Shown one piece after another: positions 1 to 6,949 of a DNA stretch of 64,000 bases. This stretch comes from a virus. Location: positions 1-64,000 of the IMG/VR virus record IMGVR_UViG_3300042934_000565. One strand, given 5' to 3'. The position numbers were made by a program, and so were the translations under genes. Position 1 is the first letter of the stretch. The number at the start of each line of letters is the position of its first letter. Under the pieces are notes generated by a model, which saw nothing but the letters and a program-made list of their open reading frames with translations, did no database searches and was not told the origin of the DNA.

Positions 1-29
1 ATCATATCAATCCCGTGAACCTATGTCAA
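1..29 (-). promoter_or_regulatory. Leftward promoter cut by the window edge
   Basis: On the minus strand TTGACA (29-24), a 17-nt spacer and TATGAT (6-1) form a near-consensus sigma70-type promoter. It drives a gene lying beyond the left edge, so the phage genome continues there. The same layout occurs in front of several genes in this window. Confidence 0.7.
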
Positions 30-37
30 ACCCCCTC

Positions 38-358
38 TCATTCTCCGTACTGGTACGATCCTGCGCCTCGAGAACGCTTGGGCATGGCGGCGTCGACTGA
101 GTGGATCAGTTGCTGCAGGAAGTCATTGGCAGCGTAGAGATCCATCTCAATCTCTACCGCGTCGAATCCTGTCCCTGTCCCTCTATCAGTCGTGTGTGGC
201 ACCTTAAATGCCATAACGATGACCGGCATCGGTGACCCGTGCAAGTCGTACTGGGCTTTCGTGGCCGTCCCTGCGACTCCTGACAGCTGCCAGTGAATGA
301 CCTCCTCACCCTTGAAAGCCCGCTTCTTGAACAGTCTCTTGATGTCTAGCCGAGTCAT
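38..358 (-). CDS. Hypothetical protein, 106 aa
   Basis: I do not recognise this protein. It has a basic N-terminus (MTRLDIKRLFKKRAF) followed by alternating strands, suggesting a small beta-rich domain, and a short basic C-terminus. Its start overlaps the stop of the upstream gene by one base, so it is translationally coupled and is the last gene of a three-gene leftward operon (1173 to 38). A new promoter follows directly after its stop. The neighbours are acidic small proteins, and the block resembles an early accessory region. Confidence 0.75.
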   Translation of the reverse strand: MTRLDIKRLFKKRAFKGEEVIHWQLSGVAGTATKAQYDLHGSPMPVIVMAFKVPHTTDRGTGTGFDAVEIEMDLYAANDFLQQLIHSVDAAMPKRSRGAGSYQYGE

Positions 359-849
359 CAGCTCTCCTTCGTCGTGTGACGATCCGAAAGGAACTCGAGC
401 TTGAATACCGTCCAGGCGTAGTCCAGCATGTTCTGAGCGACCTCATCCTCGTCTGCCTGATCGAACGGATACGAGACGTTGTCTCGAGCGTAGTCGTCGA
501 CCTTCTCTACCATTTCCAGGTAGATCTTCTCGGCCCCTCGTCCGGTGAGCATCTTCTCGATCTCTTCCCGGTACTTCTTCGGCACCCCCGTCTGGTCGAG
601 CTCGTCTCGCTCGATCTCATCCAGGTAGAAGTTGACCTCGTGCTTGAACTCCGGTGAGGTGTTCCAGATCCAGACGTCGCCGATTCCGACCGTGTCGCGC
701 ATCCATACCGTCACCACCTTGCCGGTGCTGTTCTCGGTGATGAATGCCAGCTTGTCCGGGTCCATCTGGATCAGCTCCAGACCCTGCCGAAGCGTCTCAA
801 CTTGGACGATGCCGTTTTCGTCTTGTACTCGGTACTTGTTCTCAGTCAT
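358..849 (-). CDS. Hypothetical acidic protein, 163 aa
   Basis: No family recognised. The protein is acidic and largely helical, with a beta-rich first third (residues 5-60) and a C-terminal half rich in Glu and Asp. The start is an ATG after a good ribosome site, GAAGGAG, 9-10 nt upstream. It is the middle gene of the leftward trio 868-1173, 358-849 and 38-358 with almost no spacing. Composition resembles the acidic proteins at 62879-63687, perhaps one early operon type. Confidence 0.75.
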   Translation of the reverse strand: MTENKYRVQDENGIVQVETLRQGLELIQMDPDKLAFITENSTGKVVTVWMRDTVGIGDVWIWNTSPEFKHEVNFYLDEIERDELDQTGVPKKYREEIEKMLTGRGAEKIYLEMVEKVDDYARDNVSYPFDQADEDEVAQNMLDYAWTVFKLEFLSDRHTTKES

Positions 850-867
850 TATTCTCAGCTCCTTCTC

Positions 868-1173
868 TTAGATGTCGTCGATGCTCGTACGGCGGATACC
901 AAATGCACCCAGACCTTCGAGCGCCTCTTCTCCGGCCGTGCTGGCGATACTGAGCATGCCCTCCATGTGCTCCTTCGTGATCCCCTCCGGGTCATTCTTG
1001 TAAACCATGTAGAGCATCCGCGCCCCGATGTAGTTCCAAATCTCTCCGATGTAAGAGAAAGCGTCTGAGAAATCCTCATGTGCTTCATGTGCCCCCGTCT
1101 CCTTCCATGCCTTGATGACCTTCTCGGTCAACTCATTGACCTCGTCGACTGTGATTCCTTCGATCTTCGTCAT
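868..1173 (-). CDS. Hypothetical helical protein, 101 aa
   Basis: Predicted all-helical small acidic protein, not recognised. It is the first gene of the leftward trio and is preceded by a GGAGGGG-type ribosome site. Upstream (1174-1430) lie two TATGAT boxes that could serve as -10 elements, though no clear -35 was found. It is divergent from the winged-helix gene at 1431. Confidence 0.75.
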   Translation of the reverse strand: MTKIEGITVDEVNELTEKVIKAWKETGAHEAHEDFSDAFSYIGEIWNYIGARMLYMVYKNDPEGITKEHMEGMLSIASTAGEEALEGLGAFGIRRTSIDDI

Positions 1174-1430
1174 TACCCTGTCCCCTCCATGTTTGATCCT
1201 CGCATCATATTTTTCATGCGCGATGGGAATATCATATCATTCCCCCATACCCATGTATACTCCCAGAAACCTAGGCCATTCCCCTTGTGACATCGTACAA
1301 CGGGGTTGTAGGGGTCAACAAAGGTCCCGACAAGCGTTGACATGGTTTCCCTTGGAGATATATAGTGTTTATATCGATCAACCCCGATCGAGGAACAAGG
1401 ATCTAGGGCAACCTAGGAGGGATAGGAAAA
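1174..1430. promoter_or_regulatory. Divergent intergenic control region
   Basis: A 257-bp gene-free stretch between divergent genes. It holds the rightward promoter at 1337-1366, possible leftward TATGAT boxes near 1205-1240, and a TTGT/ACAA dyad near 1305-1322. A regulator binding site is likely but not defined. Confidence 0.5.
1337..1366 (+). promoter_or_regulatory. Sigma70-like promoter of winged-helix gene 1431
   Basis: TTGACA (1337-1342), an 18-nt spacer and TATAGT (1361-1366). The -10 context GATATATAGT is also found in the promoter of the paralogous gene at 28476. The mRNA leader carries an AGGAGG-type ribosome site. Confidence 0.8.
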
Positions 1431-1655
1431 ATGGCAAAGATCAACGTGAAGGAACTGTCCGAGGAGCTGGACACCACGCCGCGGATGGCGCGGAAGTTCC
1501 TGCGGTCGGTCACCCCGCTGGAGGAGCAGCCGGGCAAGGGCGGGCGCTGGGAGATCCAGAAGGCGCAGGTCCGAGGCCTCAAGAAGAAGTTCGAGGCCTT
1601 CCAGTCGGAGCACACCCGTCAGGTCGAGGTGGACGACGTCTCCGAAGAGGAGTGA
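1431..1655 (+). CDS. Small winged-helix DNA-binding protein, paralogue 1 (74 aa)
   Basis: A compact helix-turn-helix followed by a Gly-rich wing, GKGGRWEI (residues 37-44), then a charged helix and an acidic tail. It shares this layout with products at 11202, 28476 and 60955: V/I-x2-E-V/L-A/S in helix 1, a basic recognition helix with L/F-R, then G-x-GGRW. Fold is MerR/excisionase-like by pattern. It is transcribed alone, rightward, from its own strong promoter and ends at a hairpin. Role inferred: transcription regulator or small architectural DNA-binding protein; an excisionase is unlikely because no integrase is visible. Confidence 0.8.
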   Translation: MAKINVKELSEELDTTPRMARKFLRSVTPLEEQPGKGGRWEIQKAQVRGLKKKFEAFQSEHTRQVEVDDVSEEE

Positions 1656-1661
1656 TCTTGG

Positions 1662-1718
1662 CTAGTACGAGCCCCAGGTAAACCTGAGACACAGTCCGGG
1701 AGCTTGGGGCTCTACTGG
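1662..1718 (+). terminator. Hairpin terminator after winged-helix gene 1
   Basis: GAGCCCCAGG (1669-1678) pairs with CTTGGGGCTC (703-712 of the same kilobase, i.e. 1703-1712), and the stem extends outward through CTAGTA/TACTGG with one bulged C. There is no U tract, but the sequence after the stem (TACTGGTGTGT) resembles that after the hairpins at 13169 and 28912. Confidence 0.6.
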
Positions 1719-1843
1719 TGTGTTGTCATGTGGACATGACTTGGTCTAGAGAGAGAGCCGTCCCGTCCATCTCCTTCTCTCTATATGAATCCAGAGGCAC
1801 CTAGAGCTCTCAGAGAGGAAAATTTTGGAGTATACATGGTTCT

Positions 1844-1877
1844 AGAATAATTTGGAGAGAGCAAACTCCGTTGGAAC
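1844..1877 (-). repeat. 34-nt conserved motif, copy C
   Basis: On the plus strand AATAATTT is followed after exactly 19 nt by GGAAC, with CAAA in the middle. Copies with identical spacing lie at 2116, 61613 and 62804, all in non-coding DNA. The strand of action is unknown. Confidence 0.65.
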
Positions 1878-2115
1878 CGCCAGCGTCCGGGTGTTTCTTT
1901 GCCGCAATTCGCTCCCAACATGGGATGTCTCCTCAAAAAGTGTTCATCGCTGACGTACATTCCTTTCGCCTCCTCTCTTCTTTCGATTCCTGGAACTCAC
2001 CCTCCCCTCTTCATCGTCCTCATTCACTTCCTCAGCACCCCATCACTCAGGCTTCCTCATCACCCTCATCTCATCGATCCCCTCTACTCCCCCCAGCGTT
2101 CCCGTTGATTCCGCT

Positions 2116-2149
2116 CCAATAATTTGCCCACTTCCCCAAGCTCAGGAAC
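2116..2149 (-). repeat. 34-nt conserved motif, copy D
   Basis: AATAATTT-N19-GGAAC with the same spacing as the other three copies. This one is more divergent in the centre (CCCCAA instead of CAAA) and has A instead of T before GGAAC. Confidence 0.55.
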
Positions 2150-2206
2150 CCTACGCGTCACCTCATATACGCAGCGCTCTCAAGCTTTTGTGTTCGGGTG
2201 GGACGT

Positions 2207-2228
2207 GCGGAGGGGCGGAGCCCCCCGC
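2207..2228 (-). terminator. GC-rich hairpin after the 2299 gene
   Basis: GCGGAGGGGC pairs with GCCCCCCGC around a 3-nt loop, with one bulged A. It lies 70 nt past the stop of the leftward gene at 2299-2910, as expected of its terminator, though without a U tract. Confidence 0.5.
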
Positions 2229-2298
2229 TAGCACTCACACACTGAAGCACGAAGGCGAAGAGAACGTGTTACCCTTGCTCCGTCCAGCACCTTCCCCA

Positions 2299-2910
2299 TT
2301 AGTGCACATAATACTCATGGTGACCAGCCCCTCCAGCATTGTAGGCAATGTCAAGCTTCCCCGCCTGCTGTAATACCCTAAGCCCTGCCCAGAATTGTGC
2401 TCCCTCGAGCTCTCCATCCAGCTCGACTTGAACTAGGTCAGTGTCAATTTGCTCTCCCCGGCGATAGCCCGCAGCCTTGATCCCAGCCCACACCAGCAGG
2501 GCGGCCGGCTTAGCATTCTCTCGGGCCTCATCCCTCAACTTGAACTGCTCAATGCCTTTCTCAGTGGCCGTGTACAGGAAATACTTATACCGGTTCAAGA
2601 TTCTGGGTTCGGCAGCGACTTCCTTATCCCTAACCAATCGCCTCAGGGCAGTCTCAATCTGGGCCTGAGTCAAATCTACGAGTCGTCTACCCAGCTTGGC
2701 CTTAGATATCCCCGGCTTTTTGATGATGGCGTCCAATACCTTCTGTACATTCGAGCCCGGGATTGCTGTATGCACCACTCTTGAGAACGTAAGGCCCTTG
2801 TCTGGAGCCTGGCTCATGGTGCCATGATCTCGGAGCCAGGCTTCTAGGTCTTGCTCGAAGGTTTGGGGGTTGTGCGGGGTGTAGCCGAGGACTTTGAAGC
2901 GGAGAGTCAT
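2299..2910 (-). CDS. Winged-helix-containing protein, 203 aa
   Basis: The start is the ATG at 2910, with GAAGAAGG about 5 nt upstream. The open frame extends further but that start has no ribosome site. Residues about 55-120 form a winged-helix segment (VLDAIIKKPGISKAKLGRRL, then an ALRRLVRDK helix and a strand pair). A second similar alpha-beta unit follows near residues 135-200 and ends in Tyr-Val-His. Such tandem winged helices occur in replication initiators and MarR-like regulators. Exact role unknown. It is divergent from the 3161 operon, across a region with an inverted repeat. Confidence 0.75.
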   Translation of the reverse strand: MTLRFKVLGYTPHNPQTFEQDLEAWLRDHGTMSQAPDKGLTFSRVVHTAIPGSNVQKVLDAIIKKPGISKAKLGRRLVDLTQAQIETALRRLVRDKEVAAEPRILNRYKYFLYTATEKGIEQFKLRDEARENAKPAALLVWAGIKAAGYRRGEQIDTDLVQVELDGELEGAQFWAGLRVLQQAGKLDIAYNAGGAGHHEYYVH

Positions 2911-2962
2911 GGTGCCTTCTTCACGGGGGTTAGTGAGTCTGTGAGTGAGAACAAGTATTATT

Positions 2963-2983
2963 GTGATCACCTAAAGGTGACAC
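2963..2983. promoter_or_regulatory. Inverted repeat, possible operator
   Basis: TCACCT-AA-AGGTGA with outer GTG/CAC arms (one extra A) in the gap between divergent genes 2910 and 3161. It may bind the winged-helix product of 2299-2910; this is inference from position. Confidence 0.4.
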
Positions 2984-3125
2984 TATCATCTTGGTGAATG
3001 ACGCGTCCGCGTGATGCGCGCGCGAGATGGTACTGACGTCAATAGCCAGTCCTGACTCGATTGGTGTCATAGTTACTACTATATCATGGGAGGAAGGTGG
3101 AAGCAATAACCATACTCTCGGGCTA

Positions 3126-3154
3126 TTGCCCCGATATTGCAGGTCTGATAGCAT
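3126..3154 (+). promoter_or_regulatory. Promoter of the 3161-6252 operon, leaderless type
   Basis: TTGCCC (3126-3131), 17 nt, TAGCAT (3149-3154), then exactly 6 nt to the ATG at 3161. No ribosome site precedes that ATG, so transcription probably starts at or next to the A of ATG. Confidence 0.6.
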
Positions 3155-3160
3155 ATACCT

Positions 3161-3661
3161 ATGCCAAACCCTCAGATTGAGATACAGAACATAGTCTTCG
3201 AGGTAGTCGAGGGCAACAAGATCGGCACGGTGAGAGTTCCGCGGCTGAAGCAGAACAACTTGCTGCAGGCCGGTATCGTGGTCGTGAACAACAAGCCGGT
3301 CAAGCGGCTGAGTGCCTTCGAGCTGATCGAGCAGACGCCCACGTACAGCCTGATACTAGGCGGGCACATCGAGCCGGCGGAGAACGGTGATGCTTATACC
3401 ATCGAGATGAGGTCGATCAACAGCCCGCCTCGCCCTACCGCTAGGGAGGATCGCCTGCTCGAACTGCTGAACAAGATCGATGACGAGGTCATGCAGTGGG
3501 ACAGGGACCGCACGGCCAAGCCTCGTGCTCAGTTCGATGACCGACTCAGCACTACTTACACCAGTGAGGGTCGCTTGAGTCGCATCCAGGCACTGCTCAA
3601 GAAGCACTTCGACAAGCACCCGGAGGATGTTGGGGATGATGACCTCTTCGACCTCGACTAA
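3161..3661 (+). CDS. Hypothetical protein, 166 aa
   Basis: First gene of the rightward operon 3161-6252. The N-terminal 90 residues are beta-rich, with a possible LysM- or SH3-like fold but no recognisable motif. The C-terminal part is helical and charged, ending in an Asp-rich tail (DDDLFDLD). The start is set by the leaderless-type promoter 6 nt upstream. The end overlaps the next gene. Function unknown. Confidence 0.75.
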   Translation: MPNPQIEIQNIVFEVVEGNKIGTVRVPRLKQNNLLQAGIVVVNNKPVKRLSAFELIEQTPTYSLILGGHIEPAENGDAYTIEMRSINSPPRPTAREDRLLELLNKIDDEVMQWDRDRTAKPRAQFDDRLSTTYTSEGRLSRIQALLKKHFDKHPEDVGDDDLFDLD

Positions 3662-4238
3662 CTTCAAGCGAGAGACTGACGCAGCCTGGGTCGCGGGCAT
3701 CATGTCGGTCATGGGTGAGTTCAAGATTCCTCACCGAGGTAAGCCCCGCGTTCAACTGCTGCTCGGTAGCACGAAGCACCCTGAGCCCATCGAGATGGTG
3801 GCCGCCTACTTCAAGACGCCTCTGGTGCTGATGTCAGGTCGACTCACACTGCGCCTCTCGGGTGAACAGTTGGACAAAGCCCTCGACAGGGTCTGGCCGT
3901 ACCTCTCAGAGGCTCGCAAGGCTGAGTACAATGGCCTAGTAGCCATCCAGCAGCAGCAGATGAATGCTTACGCGGCCGACAAGAAGCAGAAGCAACTCGA
4001 CCAGAAGTTCTGGGAGGGTCGCTCCACACCAAGCGATGAGGAACGCCGGGCTCGAGCAGAAGCCTCGTATCACAACCAAGACCCTGCAGTCGAGGTCATC
4101 GAGGATGAGCTTGAGCCGACTGAGGCAGAGGTCGAACTCGCTAAGGTCAGGCGCCAGCTTGAAGAGCAACGTCAGCGGGCAGAAATGCCATGGATCGATT
4201 ACACGCCCACCACCAAACGAGGGAAGAAAAATGCCTAA
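3636..4238 (+). CDS. LAGLIDADG-like protein with helical tail, 200 aa
   Basis: The start at 3636 is chosen because GGAGG (3622-3626) lies 9 nt upstream; the ATG at 3627 abuts that site. The N-terminal 100 residues resemble a single LAGLIDADG unit: WVAGIMSVMGEF at the position of the dodecapeptide, a beta sheet, then PYLSEARKAEY like the P-x-L-x2-K-R region. The usual acidic catalytic residue appears as Glu or is lost, so it may bind DNA without cutting. The last 100 residues are charged and likely coiled-coil. A second such protein lies at 19082. Confidence 0.6.
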   Translation: MMTSSTSTNFKRETDAAWVAGIMSVMGEFKIPHRGKPRVQLLLGSTKHPEPIEMVAAYFKTPLVLMSGRLTLRLSGEQLDKALDRVWPYLSEARKAEYNGLVAIQQQQMNAYAADKKQKQLDQKFWEGRSTPSDEERRARAEASYHNQDPAVEVIEDELEPTEAEVELAKVRRQLEEQRQRAEMPWIDYTPTTKRGKKNA

Positions 4239-4563
4239 CCAGAACAGCGGAGCAAGTCGCATTTACAACGAGCGAGCACGGCAGTCTGTCGAGGAGGGCT
4301 ACCTGCCCGGGGGTGATGTTGGCCGATCCCAGGAGCTCATGAGAGCAGCCATCGGCTATATCGGTCATGCTGGGGCACAGGAGGAATTCGGAGTCATTCT
4401 CACCGTGGAGGAAATGGGTACTGCCTGGCCCTGGCCTCCTGAGAGTTTCAAGCCTGAAGATCCAGTACGCACGCTGGAGAAGGCCGGGGCCCTGATCGCG
4501 GCAGCCATCGATGCACTCGAGGCCGAGCGGGAACTGAAGGCTGGTGAAACAGTTGCCGAGTAA
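4231..4563 (+). CDS. Phage protein of the R-x-R/WPW family, 110 aa
   Basis: Begins at the ATG at 4231 after GAGGGAAG, overlapping the preceding gene by 8 nt. The layout (RIYNERARQSVEEGYLPGGD, a helix ending AAIGYIGHAG, a WPWPPESFKPEDP loop, then EKAGALIAAAIDALE) matches a widespread small phage protein family of unknown function. That family is usually found among early genes of tailed phages. The match is from memory of the pattern only. Confidence 0.7.
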   Translation: MPNQNSGASRIYNERARQSVEEGYLPGGDVGRSQELMRAAIGYIGHAGAQEEFGVILTVEEMGTAWPWPPESFKPEDPVRTLEKAGALIAAAIDALEAERELKAGETVAE

Positions 4564-4714
4564 GCTGATCGTCGAGTACCGTAAGCACGATGGCGACCTC
4601 GAGTGGATCAGGTCCTTTCAGGACTGGACCCAGGATGACGTCGACCGACTCAACAAGATCATCGGCTACAACAAGTATCGGACAAGGATGTCTACAACAT
4701 GGCAAAATTCCTGA
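4544..4714 (+). CDS. Hypothetical small protein, 56 aa
   Basis: A GTG start with GAAGG 4 nt upstream, overlapping the previous stop by 20 nt. The product is charged and helical, with the segment DLEWIRSFQDWTQDDVDRLN, which resembles a helix-turn-helix or a small hinge protein. Not recognised. Codon use fits its neighbours and it fills the space between two certain genes. Confidence 0.6.
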   Translation: MKQLPSKLIVEYRKHDGDLEWIRSFQDWTQDDVDRLNKIIGYNKYRTRMSTTWQNS

Positions 4715-4791
4715 TGTACTCGACTATCATCTTCGTGGTAGTCCTTTACCTCTCAGCCTTAACCTTCAGCATTTTCATCCCCGTCAATTAA
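4699..4791 (+). CDS. Single-pass membrane microprotein, 30 aa
   Basis: ATG at 4699 with AAGG 11 nt upstream, overlapping the previous gene. Nearly the whole product is one hydrophobic helix with a short Met-Ala-Lys cap and FIPVN at the end. Its stop overlaps the ribosome site of the next gene (TAAGGAGAATC). It may be a membrane-acting early phage protein; function unknown. Confidence 0.5.
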   Translation: MAKFLMYSTIIFVVVLYLSALTFSIFIPVN

Positions 4792-4799
4792 GGAGAATC

Positions 4800-5129
4800 A
4801 TGCCCGACAAGTTACACGGCCAGACCGTACCGCCGAAGTCTTTCACGGTGGTGTGGGACGGAGACAAGCCCAAGGTCAAGGCGAGTCACTGGGAGGTAGG
4901 CTACACGCCCGCTTACCAGGCCACTGAGGACCTGGCCATCGCCCATGCCATGCAGACCAAGATGGTTGAGATCAACAAGGTCCGCAACGAGTGGATCGCC
5001 CTCAACCTGCTGGCCGCAGAATACGTGGCCGATACCATCGAGCGAGCAGGCGAGATGCAGATGGCCGAGATGGGGCTCACACCCGACACCGAACTGCCCG
5101 ACACCCACGACGACCACCAGGACGACTGA
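4800..5129 (+). CDS. Hypothetical protein, 109 aa
   Basis: Strong AAGGAG ribosome site 5 nt before the ATG. There is an N-terminal beta part (FTVVWDGDKPKVKASHWE), a long helix (residues 45-85) and an acidic His/Asp tail. The stop and the next ATG share one base. Not recognised; conserved gene order within the operon suggests an accessory early function. Confidence 0.75.
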   Translation: MPDKLHGQTVPPKSFTVVWDGDKPKVKASHWEVGYTPAYQATEDLAIAHAMQTKMVEINKVRNEWIALNLLAAEYVADTIERAGEMQMAEMGLTPDTELPDTHDDHQDD

Positions 5130-5521
5130 TGACTGACTACACGTTTGCGAACCGACTCGTCGATATCGCTACTCGGATCAAGCTCGCCGAAAACTTCGAC
5201 ATCGTGGTCGCCAGAGATCTCAAGATTCCCGATGGTCGCTGGTACTTCCAGATCAAGTGCTGGCGCAAGGATGTAATCACCAAGGAGATGGGCTGGGGTT
5301 ACGGCGGCAAGGCATATCTCTCTGAGGAGGCCAGTGACTCCGAACTGGTCGGCACGATCTTCGGCCTCTACAAGAACTACGTTGAGCACGAGGCCCGAGA
5401 GTCCTTCGAGTTCGATGGCTACCGCATCTATGGTCCGCACATGGATGTGAACGCACTCAAGACCGTCGCTCGCAAGGTGGACGTCCGTTCTGCTCAGCAC
5501 GTGGAAGACATGGCCCACTGA
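5129..5521 (+). CDS. Hypothetical protein, 130 aa
   Basis: Coupled to its neighbours at both ends by one-base stop/start overlaps. A mixed alpha-beta sequence with aromatic strands (GRWYFQIKCWRKD) and a helical end. No motif recognised. Lies within the rightward operon 3161-6252. Confidence 0.75.
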   Translation: MTDYTFANRLVDIATRIKLAENFDIVVARDLKIPDGRWYFQIKCWRKDVITKEMGWGYGGKAYLSEEASDSELVGTIFGLYKNYVEHEARESFEFDGYRIYGPHMDVNALKTVARKVDVRSAQHVEDMAH

Positions 5522-5685
5522 TGGGTAAGTGCTTCGTATGCGGTAAGAACCATGACAATGAGCCCTGGCGTGAAGCACTGGGAGCACTCAGACTCACACT
5601 CACAGGCGACCCCGACAAGGTCGATGTCCCTCGTGCGCAGTCCGAGGTGGAAACACTGACAAGGATCCTCAATGAAGAACATTAG
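5521..5685 (+). CDS. Small CxxC protein, 54 aa
   Basis: Starts at the ATG that overlaps the preceding stop by one base. The N-terminus has CFVCGKNHDNEPW, a half zinc-knuckle with possible ligands Cys, Cys, His. The rest is a helix. It overlaps the next gene by 14 nt. Probably a zinc-binding accessory protein; not identified. Confidence 0.6.
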   Translation: MGKCFVCGKNHDNEPWREALGALRLTLTGDPDKVDVPRAQSEVETLTRILNEEH

Positions 5686-6034
5686 GTTCGTGCCCCTGGA
5701 TGATGAGGGTAACCCAGTCCTCGAGCTCAGCCAGCCACTATCAACCGCTGAGTTCAGCTTCGAGCTGGAGGAAGACACCCACGATCAAGTCGACCTAAGC
5801 ACCCTGACTCAGACCACTGAGTGGACTACCGCACTGACAGTCGATCAGGAAACCTTCGATCTACTGGCCGGGGTATTCCCCCCTCAGCCACGATGGATTC
5901 TCGAGAACGGAGAACACAAGCTCGAGATATGGAACCTGCGTGAGGGTGAACGAGGCCCTGATGGCAGAATCCCTTACCACTTCGATGGTCGCTTCCTCTG
6001 CGGCCCTCACGATGAGGAAGGTAACCACCTGTAA
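5672..6034 (+). CDS. Hypothetical acidic protein, 120 aa
   Basis: Acidic beta-rich protein starting MKNIRFVPLDDEGN, with repeated strand-turn patterns. Not recognised. Overlaps the previous gene by 14 nt and shares a base with the next start. The ribosome site AAGGA precedes the ATG by a few nt. Confidence 0.7.
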   Translation: MKNIRFVPLDDEGNPVLELSQPLSTAEFSFELEEDTHDQVDLSTLTQTTEWTTALTVDQETFDLLAGVFPPQPRWILENGEHKLEIWNLREGERGPDGRIPYHFDGRFLCGPHDEEGNHL

Positions 6035-6252
6035 TGCCTCGAGCTATCCGGCCATATAGCACTGAGTATCCTCATGGTACTCGCCCCCGCTATGTGGCCG
6101 GTTGCTCGTGTATCCCTTGCTGCGACGCTAACGCCGAGTACATGCGTGAGTATCGAGCAGTGCGTAAGATGCTTGGTCGCCCTGCCCCTGGGGGGTCGCA
6201 ATATCACGCATCGCGCACGATCGAAAGCATATCCCCCAGCCCCTCAGAGTAG
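6034..6252 (+). CDS. Small basic zinc-type protein, 72 aa
   Basis: Last gene of the rightward operon. The core HGTRPRYVAGCSCIPCCDAN is a known actinophage/actinobacterial pattern (HGT...GC-x-C-x2-C), followed by a basic Tyr-Arg helix. Zinc binding by the clustered cysteines and the His is inferred. It may bind nucleic acid. A strong bidirectional terminator follows directly. Confidence 0.7.
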   Translation: MPRAIRPYSTEYPHGTRPRYVAGCSCIPCCDANAEYMREYRAVRKMLGRPAPGGSQYHASRTIESISPSPSE

Positions 6253-6261
6253 ACACTAATC

Positions 6262-6312
6262 GCCCCTGATATCATCGACCGGTCATTGATCAGTCTGATA
6301 TCAGGGGCTTTT
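6262..6312. terminator. Bidirectional rho-independent terminator
   Basis: GCCCCTGATATCA (6262-6274) pairs perfectly with 6296-6308 and is followed by TTTT. It separates the rightward operon 3161-6252 from the convergent leftward genes ending at 6323. The loop holds two further small palindromes. Confidence 0.85.
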
Positions 6313-6322
6313 AGGCGAGCTT

Positions 6323-6445
6323 CTAGGTGACTCGAATGTCAAGCTCTCCGCGATAGACCGCGGCTACGATGTCCTGCAGTGTTTCTTCGCGGATACGATC
6401 GTCGTGCTCACGCAGCCACTTGCTCTCGAGGATGCGGTCAGCCAT
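6323..6445 (-). CDS. Hypothetical small protein, 40 aa
   Basis: ATG at 6445 with GAGGGG 5 nt upstream. A highly charged helical product (MADRILESKWLREHDD) ending just before the terminator at 6262-6312. Last gene of the leftward operon that begins at 9962. Not recognised. Confidence 0.55.
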   Translation of the reverse strand: MADRILESKWLREHDDRIREETLQDIVAAVYRGELDIRVT

Positions 6446-6458
6446 GCCGGCCCCTCGC

Positions 6459-6710
6459 TTAAAGGGCCTCCGCGTCAGTAGGCTTATCAGCTGCTTTCGT
6501 TCTAGCGGCAGAAAGCTCGAGGAACGCGACGTAGAATCGTCCGAGCCTCGCATCCAAATGGAACGGGTCAAAGTCTGTTCCAGTGATGGCATCATACATC
6601 TCCTTGTCTGACTTAGAGAGCACATTCATCAGAGCCTGCCCGTACCGAAGTGAGGGGTCCTGAGTCTTGGCTCGAGCTGCCTTGTCGATGAGTTCGAAGA
6701 GGGTTAACAA
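6459..6710 (-). CDS. Hypothetical helical protein, 83 aa
   Basis: The start is TTG at 6710 (reads MLTLFELIDKAARAK), supported by GGAAGG 6 nt upstream and by the upstream stop at 6711-6713. All-helical, with the segment SLRYGQALMNVLS resembling small phage proteins next to replication genes. Function unknown. Confidence 0.65.
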   Translation of the reverse strand: MLTLFELIDKAARAKTQDPSLRYGQALMNVLSKSDKEMYDAITGTDFDPFHLDARLGRFYVAFLELSAARTKAADKPTDAEAL

Positions 6711-6794
6711 CTAGCGCCTTCCGCCCAGACCTGAGATGATGAGCATGATCAGAATGAACATAGTATACATCCACTCGTACCACTCCAGAATCAC
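6711..6794 (-). CDS. Single-pass membrane microprotein, 27 aa
   Basis: The GTG start overlaps the upstream stop in a GTGA arrangement and is preceded by GGGAGG. The product is one hydrophobic helix (MFILIMLIISGLG) with a WYEW cap and a GGRR end. It could act on the membrane or on host proteins; unknown. The coupling and ribosome site are the main support. Confidence 0.5.
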   Translation of the reverse strand: MILEWYEWMYTMFILIMLIISGLGGRR

Positions 6795-6949
6795 TCCGCC
6801 TCCCAGGTCTTGTTCTTGATGTTCGTAATGCGCCGACCATAGGCTTCGCTGTTGCGCACGAACTCAGCGACATCCTGGATGCCTCGCTTGTCGATATAGA
6901 CATACTGACCCCGCTGATCGATGTAGCCGATCGTGAACGTGTCATCCAT
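6791..6949 (-). CDS. Hypothetical small protein, 52 aa
   Basis: ATG at 6949 overlaps the stop of the 6949-7557 gene (TAATG). A mixed strand/helix product starting MDDTFTIGYIDQRGQYVY. Not recognised. Codon use and coupling at both ends support it as real. Confidence 0.6.
   Translation of the reverse strand: MDDTFTIGYIDQRGQYVYIDKRGIQDVAEFVRNSEAYGRRITNIKNKTWEAE

Larger units (their letters stand above)
1719..2206. other. Non-coding stretch with two 34-nt motifs and a pyrimidine tract
   Basis: About 490 bp without a credible gene. It contains two copies of the AATAATTT-N19-GGAAC motif (1844 and 2116). Between about 1955 and 2125 the plus strand is strikingly pyrimidine-rich. Open frames here lack ribosome sites and have low-complexity Ser/Pro/His translations. 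Function unknown; origin or control region are possibilities. Confidence 0.5.

Noticed and set aside
1871-2122. An 83-codon plus-strand frame
   Set aside because: Ser/Pro/His-rich translation of the pyrimidine tract, without ribosome site.
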